Positions 11,258-23,136 of a stretch of DNA of 64,000 nt are shown here, piece after piece. The notes beneath the pieces were generated by a model. The model was not told the DNA's origin. It saw only the letters and a list, made by a program, of their open reading frames with translations, and did no database searches. The translations under genes and the position numbers were made by a program. The stretch's first letter is position 1. Every line of letters starts with the position of its first letter. The stretch covers positions 16,459,001 through 16,523,000 of the forward strand of contig NC_053043.1 of assembly GCF_003473485.1 (NCBI RefSeq). The letters run 5' to 3'. This stretch comes from Medicago truncatula. Lineage: Eukaryota; Streptophyta; Magnoliopsida; Fabales; Fabaceae.

Positions 11258-12110
11258 TATAGCTTGATGAAAACTGCTCTTGACACATATGATAGAGCTG
11301 AAAAACATATGTAAAAAACGAAAATGCCCATGCAGCAATTTACTACCGAAGTAAAGAATCGGCTGCAATTAACTACAGAAGTTCCTTCAAAAATTAACTG
11401 CCGACGAATAAAGGAAAAAAAAAAAAAAAAACCTCGGCACTTAAGTGCCGAAGAACTCATCAATTTTATTTTTCAATGTGGTAAAGCATGTATTAAGGGT
11501 TTTCTTGTTTCTCCATAAATTTTAATGCTGTGATCGACCCTTCTAAGACCTACTACTTTATTCTACCAAATTTAATCTACTATTATGCCTAACCAATTCA
11601 TAGATACCATATTTTTTACCAACCACTTATTAAAAGCTGAAGAGTCCTTATCCCTGCCCTTTTCTCCCACCAGCTTGCTTCATGTATGCACATGACAATA
11701 AATCCTCCTCCCAACCATGGTGTCAACTATTACCATTGATTTCAAGCGTGCAAAATATTCCAAGTTAGAAAGCCAAGTCTTAGGGAAGTAGCTTCTTTAC
11801 CAAACTTATTGCCAAAAGTATGGAAACTCTTGTTTTTCATTAATCCTAGGCCTTGATGCAGCTGACGAAAATGGTGATGTATTTGAGATGTGCAACATAC
11901 TACTTAAGGCAATACGTATTGAAATTTGATGAGTTCCTCGTTTTTTTTCCTTTTTTCGTCGGCAGTTAACTGCCGAAGTTTCTTCAGTAGTTAACTGCAA
12001 CCGGTTCCTTACTTCGGTAGTTAACTGCCGCAGGAACATTTTCATCTTTTACATGTATTTTTCAACCCTATCATATGCGTCAACAGCAATTTTCTAGCTT
12101 GATGGAGTGA
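11258..12110. repeat. Long inverted repeat with TTAACTGCC palindromes
   Basis: The left arm (about 11258-11475) and right arm (about 11925-12110) are diverged reverse complements of each other, with a spacer of about 450 bp. Each arm holds copies of an ACTACCGAAGT/CAGTTAACTGCCG-type motif. CGGCAGTTAACTGCCG and CGGCACTTAAGTGCCG are perfect 16-bp palindromes in their own right. No protein is recognisable. It is probably a foldback element; the transcript, if any, would form a long hairpin. Confidence 0.75.
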
Positions 12111-13468
12111 ATTGGTAACATAAAGTTGTATGCATGTAATAAATTCACCCTTTCAATATTTACAGACATTACCTTTGTAGAAATCTTCCTAATTTTATTC
12201 AGTTATTTTGTATCTTGTTTTTGTTGGTATTAATCAATAATGATTGTGTTTTTATTCATGGTATTCTTCTTATGCATTATGATGTTGGAAGCTGTGACAT
12301 TTGGCCATTTATTTATTTTTAATCAAAATAGATGCAAAGCCGCGGTTGAATTTAGTTTTTGATTAATGTTAAGGTACCAGTTTACAACATGTTTCTATTC
12401 TTGTGTTGAATCTTCTTGAACATGTTATATGAGGTTTGTAAATACCTCATCTCTTCTTTTGGTTATATTTCACCGCCATCGACCAACAACTCTCCTCTTC
12501 CGTCCTCTATGTACAACACTCCAAAGGTGGTAAACTGTAATCTTTTTCGAGATCTCCTTTACATTTGTACATTTATTACATACTTTAAGCTTTTATTTAC
12601 TTTCATGTTTATATGCATAACCCTGAAAGCTAAGCAACGACGAAAATAGAAACCGGCTGCGTTCCAGAATGCAAGGTGTAAAAGGAGACAAACTGCAAGA
12701 AGTAATTCTAGCCAACCTGCAAGTAGAGGTGTATTTTCCTTGGCATTATTGTGTTTCAGATTTATCTAAAATTTAAATCCTGCAAATAATATTCATTTTA
12801 TTCACGTGGCTGTTTCGTTTTAAATAATATTGTGTTTCATTTTAAATTGTCCAAGTTATAATATAAAAAGATATCTATCCCACAAGAGCTGTGGAGCTAT
12901 AGCTTCGTGTAGCTTTTCTGCAGAAAACGTGTTTGCAATAAAATATAATTAAACATTTCTCACAACAGAAATATAAAAGGTTAGGTTTGGGAAAAGCATA
13001 TTACTTCATCTGTTTCATAATGAGTGTCACTTTAGCCAAAAAAAAAAAAAATTCAACAGGAATGTCACTACGATTTACAAAGCTATAGCGTAGTACAACT
13101 CGTGTGACTCATAGCCGTTTATTAGCTTCTTAAGCTATTGAGGTTCACATGACCGTATCTTTATATAACTTCTCGTAACTCATAGAGTTGTAGTCGTTTC
13201 TTAGGTTCTTAGGCCATCCCCAATGGTGAGGTCTTCACCATTTAAGATCCGGTACGTAACAGGTACGAGAGAAAATTTTTGGAGGTCTTATAAGACCCAA
13301 TGTCTCACTTAAGACCCCCAAATCTTAAGTGGGACTCGCACCTTTTTAATATTAAAAAATTGTTATGTAAAGATATAAAGTTATTGATAGTTGATTTGTG
13401 GATACCATTTATGCAATTGGCCAACAATTGTATCGAGCTACAGGCCCTTCTCATAAGATGTTGTAAGT
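12111..13468. other. Intergenic DNA, no clear gene
   Basis: Mostly AT-rich. A segment near 12415-12770 is less AT-rich but has no frame I can assign. A lone degraded Stowaway-like end (CATCTGTTTCATAATGAG) lies near 13014. A short TAAGACC-containing inverted motif occurs at about 13220-13340, resembling a common legume MITE. Confidence 0.4.
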
Positions 13469-14100
13469 TTGGCCACACAAATAAGTAAAAAATTCTCCTA
13501 CTGCATGGGTAGCTTAACTGATAAGGATTATGATTATAACCAATTGATATTAGGTGAAGAAGCATATCTTGCAGGCGATACTACACCCTTTCAAGTGTAT
13601 AATGGTGTTAACCATGTAACAATGGAAGGCATAAGTATAGGACAAAAGAGTCTTGACATAGCTCCAGGAACTTTTAAGATGAAAAATAATGGCACGGGGG
13701 GGGGGTTATCATTGACACAGGAAGTAACCTCACCTTTTTAGTTAATGATGTATATGAATTACTATGCAAAGAGGTTAGAAACCTATTTCAAAGATTAAAG
13801 TTTCAAGAAGTTAGGCTCCAAGGTTCTCCATGGGCACTTTGTTACTTTGGGAGTGTAAGTAGAGACCTGAAAGGGTTTCCAGTGGTTACATTTTACTTTG
13901 CTGGAGGAGCAGTAATAGGTTTGGACACACTAAACTTTTTTGTACAAGCTAAGGATGATGTGTTTTGTATGAGTGTACATCCAAGCCATGATCTTTCAGT
14001 CATTGGGTTATTAGCTCAGCAGAGTTACAATGTGGGATATGACAAAGATAAGGGCCTTATTTACATCGAAAGCATTGATTGCCAACTTCTTAGTAGCTGA
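13469..14100 (+). pseudogene. Nepenthesin-type aspartic protease, truncated and frameshifted
   Basis: The frame from 13469 reads KKFSYCMGSL, NQLILGE and VTMEGISIG, which belong to the second lobe of plant A1B aspartic proteases. At 13694-13706 a run of ten G shifts the frame. The other frame continues with IIDTGSNLTFLV, the second catalytic Asp motif, and runs to TGA at 14098-14100. The first lobe with its own DTG motif is missing, and an in-frame TAA precedes the homology. Eight or eleven G would keep the frame. This is a fragment, most likely non-functional. Confidence 0.8.
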
Positions 14101-14397
14101 TGGTTATTATGGATGCATTCAGAACATCAGTTGACTAAGTTCAAAATTTATGTAATCAATCTCTTAGCTTGTAAAATGGCCATTAGTGCCACTTATCAAT
14201 ATATCAATATAAGTCACAATATCTATATTTATAAAACGTAAGTGCAATTTTGATCCTCTATTTTACATAAAATGAATTTATTTTTCTTAAAAAAACATAA
14301 AAATGATTGACAATTAATTCATTTATATTTCCTTTCTATCATAAAGTTATTCCAAAAACATCAAATACAATTTTTGTGATATTTTCATGCTAGACTT

Positions 14398-15310
14398 CCC
14401 CCATTAACGGTAACCTTGTCATCAAGGTTGAAATTGGGATAAGTCAACGTAATTTCCGTTTTGTCTTCCCAAGTTGCAGCAGTGGTATCCAGTCCTTCCC
14501 TAGTAATAAGCACTTGAGGAATAGAAGTTGTGCCTCTCATGATGATCCTAGAATCAAGCACAGAAGTAGGTTATTGAATAGGCCGAGTTCAGATGTAGTT
14601 AACGGAAGACGAACGTATGGTTAAGTAATATTACCATGAAATGGTTTCAATTGTGAAACATGAAAGATAGGGCGGACTTTTGCAGTGGAAGGCAGACTCA
14701 ACTTATAAGCTGCAGACTGTCAATAATGAACCAAAGTTGCGTGAACCGAACTTTTGATATTTCCGCAGTGCTACCGAAGACTGTTGATAAGGTTGCAATT
14801 TCACAAGGACGTGCTCACCCAACTGGAACTCAAAATGGCGGCGTTTCTTATCAGCTTGATGCTTCATAGTTTGTTGAGCCTTGTAGAGATGGATTGTAGC
14901 TGTGACAGCAATTCTTCTCTCTGTGCTAACTGGGACTGCAAATCTGCAGTGTCTTTGGAACTACCCTTTGAACGAATCAGCATAGAAAGATCACGACCAT
15001 AGAGGGCCTTGAAAGGTGTCATGGCAGCACTGATGTTATAAGATGTATTATACCAGTATTCTGCCCAAGGAAAGGCCTTGGACCATTTGAGAGGGTCAGT
15101 AAACATTAAACAACGCAAATACATCTCGAGACATTTGTTGAGAGCCTCAGATTGTCCGTCAGATTAAGGATGGTACGCAGAACTCATCGTAAGTATGGTA
15201 CCATGAAGCTTGAAAAGTTGTTTCCAGAAGTTGCTAGTAAAAACTTATCCCGGTCAGCGACAATGGAAGAGGGCATCCCATGAAGTTTTACCACAACTCA
15301 TAAAATCAAT
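14398..15310 (-). mobile_element. Ty3/gypsy chromovirus-type retroelement fragment
   Basis: Read on the minus strand, homology runs from the end of the integrase core (VKLHGMPSSIV, near 15270-15300) through PWAEYWYNTSY and a TPFKALYG motif (near 15000-15060), then a KKRRHFEFQLGEHVLVKLQP stretch (14800-14860). It ends in a chromodomain-like segment (VLITREGLDTTAATWED, 14450-14520). The order integrase-chromodomain identifies a chromovirus lineage. Stops and frameshifts interrupt it. Gag, protease, RT and LTRs were not found next to it. Confidence 0.75.
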
Positions 15311-16742
15311 TGTTACAGAATGACTTAAAACGCAACCAAAATAATATACCTGTATAATGAGCTTCAACTTATAAGATTAAACACGATCGAAATTGTAACC
15401 AAGTCCTTAAAGCCTTCAAAATTTCATCTTCTGATTTTCCATTGCCTGCATACATAATAACGAATCATAATGATTAACAATTAAATTATATTTCCTTTCT
15501 ATTATTAAGTTATTCCAAAAATATTAAATACAATCTGTGATCGTCTCTCTCACAGCCAAAGTTTCATCTACCCTATTTCCTTTCCTACTCTTCACTCCCC
15601 TACATAAAGTAAATTGAAAACAAACAAAATAAATAGTTTTCATTCAACCCATCTATAGATTGAATTCAACAGAACTAAGGCGAAAAAATATCACACCTAA
15701 AACAACGAAGAATTCAACAGATGATACACTTAGATAGCTTAGAAACCGAAAGTTTTCCACCAAGGAAGAAAATTATGACAGTCCCTAACTCTCTCACCCT
15801 TGAAAATCATCACCCCAACAAACATGAATAATATCACACCTAAAACAAACAAATAACAGAAAGCGAAAAAAACAATATATAGCGGGAAACACACCCCAAT
15901 GAAGCTAGAAAATAAACATATCATACCTTTAATGTACTCACAGTTGTACCAGCAACTGGCTCTTTTGCGCATCTTCTCTGCCGCAGTCAAAACACATGAA
16001 GATTTCCCTGATTGCTTCCACAATCACTCAAGTGTTGCTGCTTCTATTTTAAACGTCAACCCATGTCTCCAGATGAAGCCCAAGACGAGATAAGAGATAA
16101 TTGGAAGCGATGCGATCATATCACCAACCGCGGGAAGCAGAAACAACATTAAGAAAAGCAGAATAGAACCTTCCCTGCAGCAATGGCAGAAACAAAAAGT
16201 TCAAAAGTGGAGAAGACTTTGCATCCATAAATTACAAAAAAAAAGATAGAAAAGCTAATTACCAATTTACAGTGAATCATTTTGGAAAACACCCAAAACC
16301 ACAGTAATTGTGAATGTGGAACTGTTCAACCGGCGATATCTGCGTTCACAAATATTGCAATCCTCCACGAAATATTAATGCTTCGAAACTGAAACAAATG
16401 TGAGCAATAGTTATATTCTACAAAAACATAATTAAAAATGTGACAAAACCGAAACAAATGTGACCAATAGTTATTGCTATTCTATAATATATATTGTACA
16501 GTAATTTTCTTCGATATATATTGTACGCTAACAGAGTTATGTAAGCCATGCCAAATTTGACCGGTTTCATTACACAATGTAACAAAGGGATGGTAAATAA
16601 TTACACACGCACGCGCTCTTTAGAAACTTAATTGTAAGGAAAATAGATACCTGCAGATCTCATCTGTGTGTTCTCTTTGCTGGCACTACAAGAGTGACGT
16701 TTCCATGTCATATGATACTCTTAAATCTTTTATTCCAAATAT
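15311..16742. other. Region 3' of the PPR gene, no gene seen
   Basis: About 15900-16180 is less AT-rich, with sequence such as GCGCATCTTCTCTGCCGCAG. It could be an untranslated exon of the PPR transcript, but I see no sustained frame on either strand. Confidence 0.35.
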
Positions 16743-19700
16743 TCAGTTCATAGACTCTGTCATGTCTGAAACCATTTTCTTTGCCAATTCATTAGCATCC
16801 TGCAGATCCCCTTTAGTACAAAGTGCAGCAATTCTAGAATAATAGAAATCAAAGTTACGCAGTCGGGATTTTTTCAAATGACTATCATTATTAGTCATGT
16901 GATTCCTTTTATCCCTGGTATCACAAGATTCAAAATCTAAACCACTTTCGCAATACGAAAGTAGAGAGGTGGAAGATTTTGAACCGATATCCACTGATTC
17001 ATAACTCTTGTGTGATTTATCGGATCCTTGATTATTACAAGTAGACGACCTTTGAGCAGGAAAAAACTCTGAGGCGATTAAATTCAGAACTTTAACAGCT
17101 TCTTGAATGCGTCCTTGGTCACACAAAGCAGCGATAAAATCACATATTGACTCGGTATCAACCCTGCTGTTGACAATGTTAATCATCTCTGCAACATTCT
17201 TGGACTGTAGCATTTCTCTCAAGACACTCCTTGTTTCTTCCATTCTTCCCTTGGTACATAGACCTCTTATCATATACAAGAACCCCAAAAAATCGGGTGA
17301 TATATCCTTCCCCTTGAACTTGTAATAGAATTCAAGGGCTCCTTCCATGTCGCCTTTCTGGCAGTAGCAATTTATTACAGAGCTAACTGTGAAATTGTCA
17401 AACTTGATATATTGTTTCTCCATATCATTTAGAAGCTCAAATGCCTTCTCTAATTGTCCGATTTTAGATGTGGCAACGAGTAATGAATTGTAAACTTGTG
17501 TTTTTGGTTGAAATCCATTGAGAACCATTTTCTTGAAAACATGCTCCGCGTCTTGCAAATATCCCTCCCTGCATAAAGCGTAAATTAATGTAGCATAGGT
17601 TATCTCAGAGGTCATCAAATTAAGTTTCTCTAGAGAATCAAATAACCGAAATGCTTCAATAAGACAGCCGTCATGGCACAATCCATTTATTATTGAATTA
17701 TATATGACTATGTTCAAATTCACCCCCTTCTTTTCAATTAAAGTGCAAAGATCCAATGCTTTATTGAGATATCCTCCCTTACATAAGCCATGAATCACAA
17801 CGCCGTAATCGACATACATGACCGGTAAATCATCTTGAACCCCCATGAGAAGCTTATATGCATCTAAAGCTCTTCCCTCCTTTATGAGAACCTTGAGAAT
17901 GGACACAGGAAAAGTGACTGCTGAAGAATTATATGATGTTTTTCCAAGAAATCGAAGTGCACTGTCAACATCTTTCAGACAAATGTATTGTGCGAGTACC
18001 TTTTGAACCTTTGGTTCAACTAGACCGTACTCTTTCAGAAAGCAATTCAAAAGGGGCAGAATTTGCTCCCTATTCCCAACAACACAGAGAAGCCTTCTCA
18101 AGAGTGAATGATAAGATTTGCACGTGACAGGTAACCCTTTCTTTTTCATTGCCATCCACAATTGATATGCATCATCGAGTAATCCTCTTTTACATAATAA
18201 AAATATGGAATCATTACATATTGCATTGTATATATCTAGCTCTAAACTTTCCATTCTGCAAACTAAATCTAAGACCACTTTTGAACTATTTTCTTTGAAA
18301 ATTGTCTTCATTAACAGCCTATGTGTACCTGTATCCAACATGAGACCTTTGTGATCGAGTTCAAGCAATGCTTCAATGGCCATTTCTACCATACCCTTCT
18401 TGCAAAGGCCATTGATAATACTATTGTAGCATGCATACGAAGAGATTGATGTCTTTCTAAAGTCATCAAAAACCTCAAGTGCCTCATTGATTTTACCAAC
18501 CTTGCAATACCCATCAATCATTGTGCAGTACGTGATGGAATTTGGAACCAGATCCATTTCCGGCATTCCTTTGTAAAGTGCATAAACATCTTCATAAGCC
18601 TGCATCATAAACAGTGCCCTGATCAGCACATTACACATTACAACATCCATAGAGATGCCAGCTTCTTCCAAACGCTTCTTCGTCTGCAAAATCCCCAAAA
18701 CATTATCTTCTTCGGTATACCCGTGCAACAACGTGCTGTACGTAACCACATCTGCGGTCACGTTTTTTGAGAACTCATCCGCTTCCTGTGTCCTCCCATA
18801 CTTCGACAAACCATTTACAACTGCATTATATGTTACAACATTGGGACCAATCCCTCTCTTCTCCATTTCAACAAGAAGCTGAAACACTCGATCAAAATCT
18901 CCCACCCTTCCAAACCCATCAATCAAAACAACAAACACAAATTCATCCAACTCAATTCCCATATCCTTCATCCTTACAAAAAGACCAAATGCTTCCTCTA
19001 TCCTACCTTTCTTACAATACGCAGACATGATTGCAGTATAAGTAACCTTATTAGGTATAATCCCTTCTTTAATCATCTTAGCTAAGAAAGTAAAAGACTT
19101 TTCAACATCACCTAACTTAGAAAACCCATCTATAAGTATAGTATAACTAACAAAATCATGACAAATACCCTTTTCAACCATTTCCCTCATCTTCCTAAAA
19201 ACCTCAACCAAAACCTTCTCTTCAACATACCCACAAACCCAAACACTATACAAAACAACATCCAAATCCAACCCATCCTCCTCCATCTTCCTAACCAAAC
19301 CACAAACTTCATCAACCCTCCCCAACTTACAAAGAGCATTCACAACAGCAGTATAAGTCACCAAATTCGGCCTCGACCCCATGAAATTATCGAAAAACCA
19401 CAAAGAAAGTTCTGGTTTTCCAGCTCTACTAAACGCCGAAACCACAGAACTACAAACAAAATCATCAAAAGGGTAATCCTTTCTATACTCATTCATCAAT
19501 TCAACAACCTCAATAGCCTTACCCACATGACCCACATTGCAAAATCTCTGAATCACGCAACAAAAAACAATTTTTGAGATAAAAAGACGATTTTTTACCA
19601 AGCAATGTCGCAGAACAGAGAGAATCCTTTCTGGGTTTTCGCGCGTGGAGCATAAACCATGAATGAGCATGTCCCACGCGCCAAATGGGGTGTGTGGATT

Positions 19701-19955
19701 TTGCATCATGAATTGTTCTGCTTGGTTGAAACTGTGTGAATTGAGAAGTGCCCATGTGAGGATTTTGTGAGTTTTGTGAGGGATTTGGATTTTGTTGAAG
19801 GTGAATTGATGGAAGAGGTTGATGATTAGGTTGAATTTGCGAAGGTTGAAGAGGAAATTGAAGAAGGTGGTGATTGAATTTGGAGTGGGAGTGAGGCCAT
19901 GTTTGAGTAGGGTTTGGAGTGAGAATGTGATGGGTTTTGTTGAGGAGAACAACAT
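16743..19955 (-). CDS. P-class pentatricopeptide repeat protein, probably mitochondrial
   Basis: Intronless gene of 1070 residues. I place the start at the first ATG (19955-19953, MLFSSTKPITFS). The open frame extends further upstream to a TTG codon and beyond, but without another ATG. The N-terminus is Ser/Thr-rich and basic, as in organelle presequences. The body is a long array of 35-residue PPR units (patterns such as VTYTAVVNALCKLGRVDEV and VTYNAVVNGLSKYGR), with no E, DYW or SMR domain seen. P-class proteins bind organelle RNA and act in RNA stability, splicing or end formation. The layout recalls Arabidopsis At5g57250, annotated mitochondrial; that match is from memory. Near the C-terminus (about 961-1035) a Ser/Asp-rich non-repeat stretch interrupts the array before one last helical pair. 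Confidence 0.93.
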   Translation of the reverse strand: MLFSSTKPITFSLQTLLKHGLTPTPNSITTFFNFLFNLRKFNLIINLFHQFTFNKIQIPHKTHKILTWALLNSHSFNQAEQFMMQNPHTPFGAWDMLIHGLCSTRENPERILSVLRHCLVKNRLFISKIVFCCVIQRFCNVGHVGKAIEVVELMNEYRKDYPFDDFVCSSVVSAFSRAGKPELSLWFFDNFMGSRPNLVTYTAVVNALCKLGRVDEVCGLVRKMEEDGLDLDVVLYSVWVCGYVEEKVLVEVFRKMREMVEKGICHDFVSYTILIDGFSKLGDVEKSFTFLAKMIKEGIIPNKVTYTAIMSAYCKKGRIEEAFGLFVRMKDMGIELDEFVFVVLIDGFGRVGDFDRVFQLLVEMEKRGIGPNVVTYNAVVNGLSKYGRTQEADEFSKNVTADVVTYSTLLHGYTEEDNVLGILQTKKRLEEAGISMDVVMCNVLIRALFMMQAYEDVYALYKGMPEMDLVPNSITYCTMIDGYCKVGKINEALEVFDDFRKTSISSYACYNSIINGLCKKGMVEMAIEALLELDHKGLMLDTGTHRLLMKTIFKENSSKVVLDLVCRMESLELDIYNAICNDSIFLLCKRGLLDDAYQLWMAMKKKGLPVTCKSYHSLLRRLLCVVGNREQILPLLNCFLKEYGLVEPKVQKVLAQYICLKDVDSALRFLGKTSYNSSAVTFPVSILKVLIKEGRALDAYKLLMGVQDDLPVMYVDYGVVIHGLCKGGYLNKALDLCTLIEKKGVNLNIVIYNSIINGLCHDGCLIEAFRLFDSLEKLNLMTSEITYATLIYALCREGYLQDAEHVFKKMVLNGFQPKTQVYNSLLVATSKIGQLEKAFELLNDMEKQYIKFDNFTVSSVINCYCQKGDMEGALEFYYKFKGKDISPDFLGFLYMIRGLCTKGRMEETRSVLREMLQSKNVAEMINIVNSRVDTESICDFIAALCDQGRIQEAVKVLNLIASEFFPAQRSSTCNNQGSDKSHKSYESVDIGSKSSTSLLSYCESGLDFESCDTRDKRNHMTNNDSHLKKSRLRNFDFYYSRIAALCTKGDLQDANELAKKMVSDMTESMN

Positions 19956-20036
19956 AGAATGATAAGAGAAGAGTGTTTGGTTTTGAAAATGTTTTGCATT
20001 ACAATTACAATTACAATGTTGTTGTTCTGAAATCAA

Positions 20037-20936
20037 ATCAGATGCTGCTAGGTAGGGGAAGAATATGAAGTTCAGATGTGTGACAAATATGCTATTAAAA
20101 CTTTCAACGGATCAGATTAAAATTTAAAAGTCAGTTTTTTTACACACTTGAAAAGGGTTGTCGTAGACGGAACAATGAGTCAGAAGCTGAATATGAGTCA
20201 AGACATAAGCTAACCTACATCGAAAATGAAGAAGGCTTGTATACTCAACCAAGTCGGAAGTGTTTACACCCTAAATATATTTGACGAATTCTAAGAGAAA
20301 TATCAAGATATTTGCATAAAAGTGTTGAAAGAAGGGTTGTATGTTGTTACAAATTATGATTTTGTAAAATAGAGCATAGTTATGGGCAAGGGCAGATCCA
20401 CTTAGGTGCTATGTGGAGCTCAAGCTCCACATGTGAAGTGACTCGGTAAACAGCTCTCTCTTCCTTATTTCTCTTGAACCAAAGAGACCATTAGTGAGAT
20501 AGTTTGAGTGTCCCACCGCTAAAGCATACAGGCATGAAATATGTTGGCAAAATAGATGCAGTTTTTTAATACACATTGTTTACACACTGTTGTTTAAGAC
20601 AAATAGAACAATACAAGATGGAGGTTACAAAGTCAAAAGGAAAACATTGAATTACAATTTTTTTTTTTGAGAATCTATTTGAACTACATGACAACTTCTT
20701 GCGAATCATTTATTAGACAATGAACAACATAACAAACATAATGATATTGCCTAGATACTCTTTGTAAAATATTATATTATATTATTTTAAATTTTATTTT
20801 TTATAAGGATTATATTCAATTATATATATTATGTAGTGTTAAATGTATTTTTTTATTTATATTTTTTACAAGAGAAATCTTAATGCATTTCATTTAAAAT
20901 AAGAGTATAGATACATGATGAAATTCAAATGAACAT
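20037..20936. other. Intergenic DNA upstream of the PPR gene
   Basis: No gene seen. A short perfect hairpin, TGGAGCTCAAGCTCCA, lies at 20420-20435. A poly(T) run occurs near 20661. Confidence 0.4.
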
Positions 20937-21090
20937 ACAAAAACTAGCATGATATGAAGCTACTCTATCTAAACTATGAGCAACTTCATTGACTTGTCTC
21001 CTAACAAATCTAACATCAGAGGTTGTCAAATTAGAATAAAGTATGTGCCGACAATCATTAATAATTGACGCAAAATCTGAGATGTTGAGT
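20937..21090 (-). mobile_element. RNase H-like tail of a LINE
   Basis: The minus-strand frame reads ASIINDCRHILY, then VRFVRRQVNEVAHSLDR. This is the C-terminal RNase H-like (RVT_3) motif common at the end of plant LINE polyproteins. It ends in a stop near 20937. Only about 50 residues survive. Confidence 0.6.
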
Positions 21091-21487
21091 ATAGGATCAT
21101 AGATGATGTTACCACCACCTTTGAGTCCATCTCAAATCCACACTTTCCAGCTCAAGATCACGTACCCACCGAAAAGAAGACAAGAGTCCAAATGTCTCTC
21201 TCCCAAGTCAACACGGTGGTAACCAATTGTTTTGGCCAACTATTGACTATTTTGTATTTAATCCTGAGTCATAGACCTCTGTGACAATGAGGTGCTGAGG
21301 TAGGGACCAAAGTGACCATTTACCCAATGAAAATTTGAAGAAACCAAAAATTTATTAACAAATGGAGTATATGTAATTACACATATATGAGCGGGTCTAA
21401 TAGGCCTAGTAGGCTTTTTGTATAAGTCTTAACTTGACCTATTTAAATTAATAACATTTTGAATAAGCTTGAGTCTAACGTATTTAA

Positions 21488-21868
21488 GTTTAAATTGCAT
21501 TTTTGGTCTCTTGACTATTTAATTAGTATCGTATTGGTCCCTTAATTAAAATTTGATTTATTTTGGTATCTTAACTTTCTCTCCTTACACATTTTGGTCA
21601 TTTCCATTTGTTTTAATTCAAAAATGTTAGGTTTTCTTCATCTTTTTCTCCTCCTCTTCTTCATCTTCATATCATCTCCATCAACCTTCAACAACAAAAA
21701 TCTAAGAAAAATTTCAGAAGAAAACCTAACGTTTTTTAATTAAAACTAACATGAATGACTAAAATGTGCAACAGAGAGAAGTTAAGATACCAAAATAAAT
21801 CAAATTTTAGTTAAGGGACCAAAACAATAATAATTAAATAGTTAAGGGAACAAAAACATAATTTAACC
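21488..21868. mobile_element. MULE-like foldback MITE
   Basis: The inverted ends carry TTTTGGTCTCTTGACTATTTAATTA-type sequence on the left, with its complement GTTAAGGGACCAAAAC on the right. The flanks CGTATTTAA and CATATTTAA match at 8 of 9 bases. Arms are about 140 bp around a short spacer. No coding capacity. Confidence 0.75.
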
Positions 21869-21997
21869 CATATTTAATAAATGAGCTAGGTCGAGCCACA
21901 TTTTAATTAGTATGGACCATAGGCCCTTGACAAGCGGTCTGACTTATTCCCACCTTTATATTTTCATATAAATAAAGTTCATTTGTAATAGAATTAT

Positions 21998-22323
21998 GAC
22001 AAAATTACATTTTTAATCCCTTAACTTAATTTCAGGTAACAATTTAGTCCTTTATCTTTCTTTTTTTTCATTTCAATTTGGTCCTTTTTGTCCATTTTCA
22101 TATACATTTTCAAGCTTCAAATCTAATATTCTTATGCAAACATAGACGAGGATCATAGATTTGAATATTGAAATACCATAAGAAAATAAAATCATAAATT
22201 TTAAGCTTAAAAAAATTCATATGAAAATGGACAAAAAGGACCAAATTAAAAATAAATAAATAAATAAAAAAGACCAAACTATTACCTGAAATTAAGTTAA
22301 AAGACTAAAAATATAATTTTGCC
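21998..22323. mobile_element. MULE-like foldback MITE
   Basis: The left end (GACAAAATTACATTTTTAAT, then CTTAACTTAATTTCAGGTAA) is mirrored at the right end (TTACCTGAAATTAAGTTAAA, then ATAATTTTGCC). The flanks TAGAATTAT and TATAATTAT match at 8 of 9 bases. Length 326 bp. It lies 129 bp from the previous element. Confidence 0.75.
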
Positions 22324-22332
22324 TATAATTAT

Positions 22333-23136
22333 ACACATATAAAAGACTAAAGCTCTCACTTTTCTCTCTTTCTCTCCATCATCTCTATTTTTCATAACAA
22401 AACTAAATCTACTCAAATTTTCATTTCTTTTTCTCTCTCTCTTTCACATATTTCTCTCCTCTTCTTTTCACAACTAATAATAAATAATTGAAGTCAACAT
22501 AAGTTATCTAATGCAACAATTTGCAATACGTGCAATATTTTATTAGTGAGTTGAGCAATATAATATAATATACCGTGATAAATACATATTACTAAAATAT
22601 AAACGTGTACATCTAACTCTAATGGTATCACCTACCACTACCAGGAAGTAGAAAATCTCGACTTAGACTAAAGCAAAACGTGACACACCAGCAGCAAGAG
22701 CCACCATTAAAAAAATGTCGAGAGTCATATCCACGATGAATTGAAGAGAGAAAATATATATTAAGTTTGCGTTTACTATACTTCAGTCAAGTCCTCGTGT
22801 TCTAAGTCTACCTTAATGTATAATCACATATCAATCAAGGGCCCTATCATATACGTAATCAAACCATATAATACTTTATGGAAGAAAATAAAATCATATC
22901 ATATATAATATGTCCCAAGCATCACGGCCAAGTCACAGTTAAAGTTCACCAAAAAATAATAAAAAATAAAGTTCATCTAAAGATAAAATCAACATACATC
23001 ACGTTGTTAAGAATGTCATTTTTGATATATTCAGACGGGCGGGAGCATCAATAAAGAAAAAAACGCATGTGAACTTTTTGACTGACTTACTATATAGAAG
23101 ATCAACACTTAGATCTGTAAATGTTATGGTATACGA
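22333..23136. other. Intergenic DNA, no gene seen
   Basis: Contains a CT-rich stretch near 22355-22460 and AT-rich sequence. No frame or repeat family is recognised. Confidence 0.4.

Noticed and set aside
19158-19577. 139-residue + strand frame rich in N, P, H and T
   Set aside because: Antisense shadow of the PPR coding region.
19956-20036. 27-residue N-terminal extension of the PPR frame
   Set aside because: It begins at TTG with no upstream in-frame ATG. The first ATG at 19955 also begins a plausible organelle presequence.
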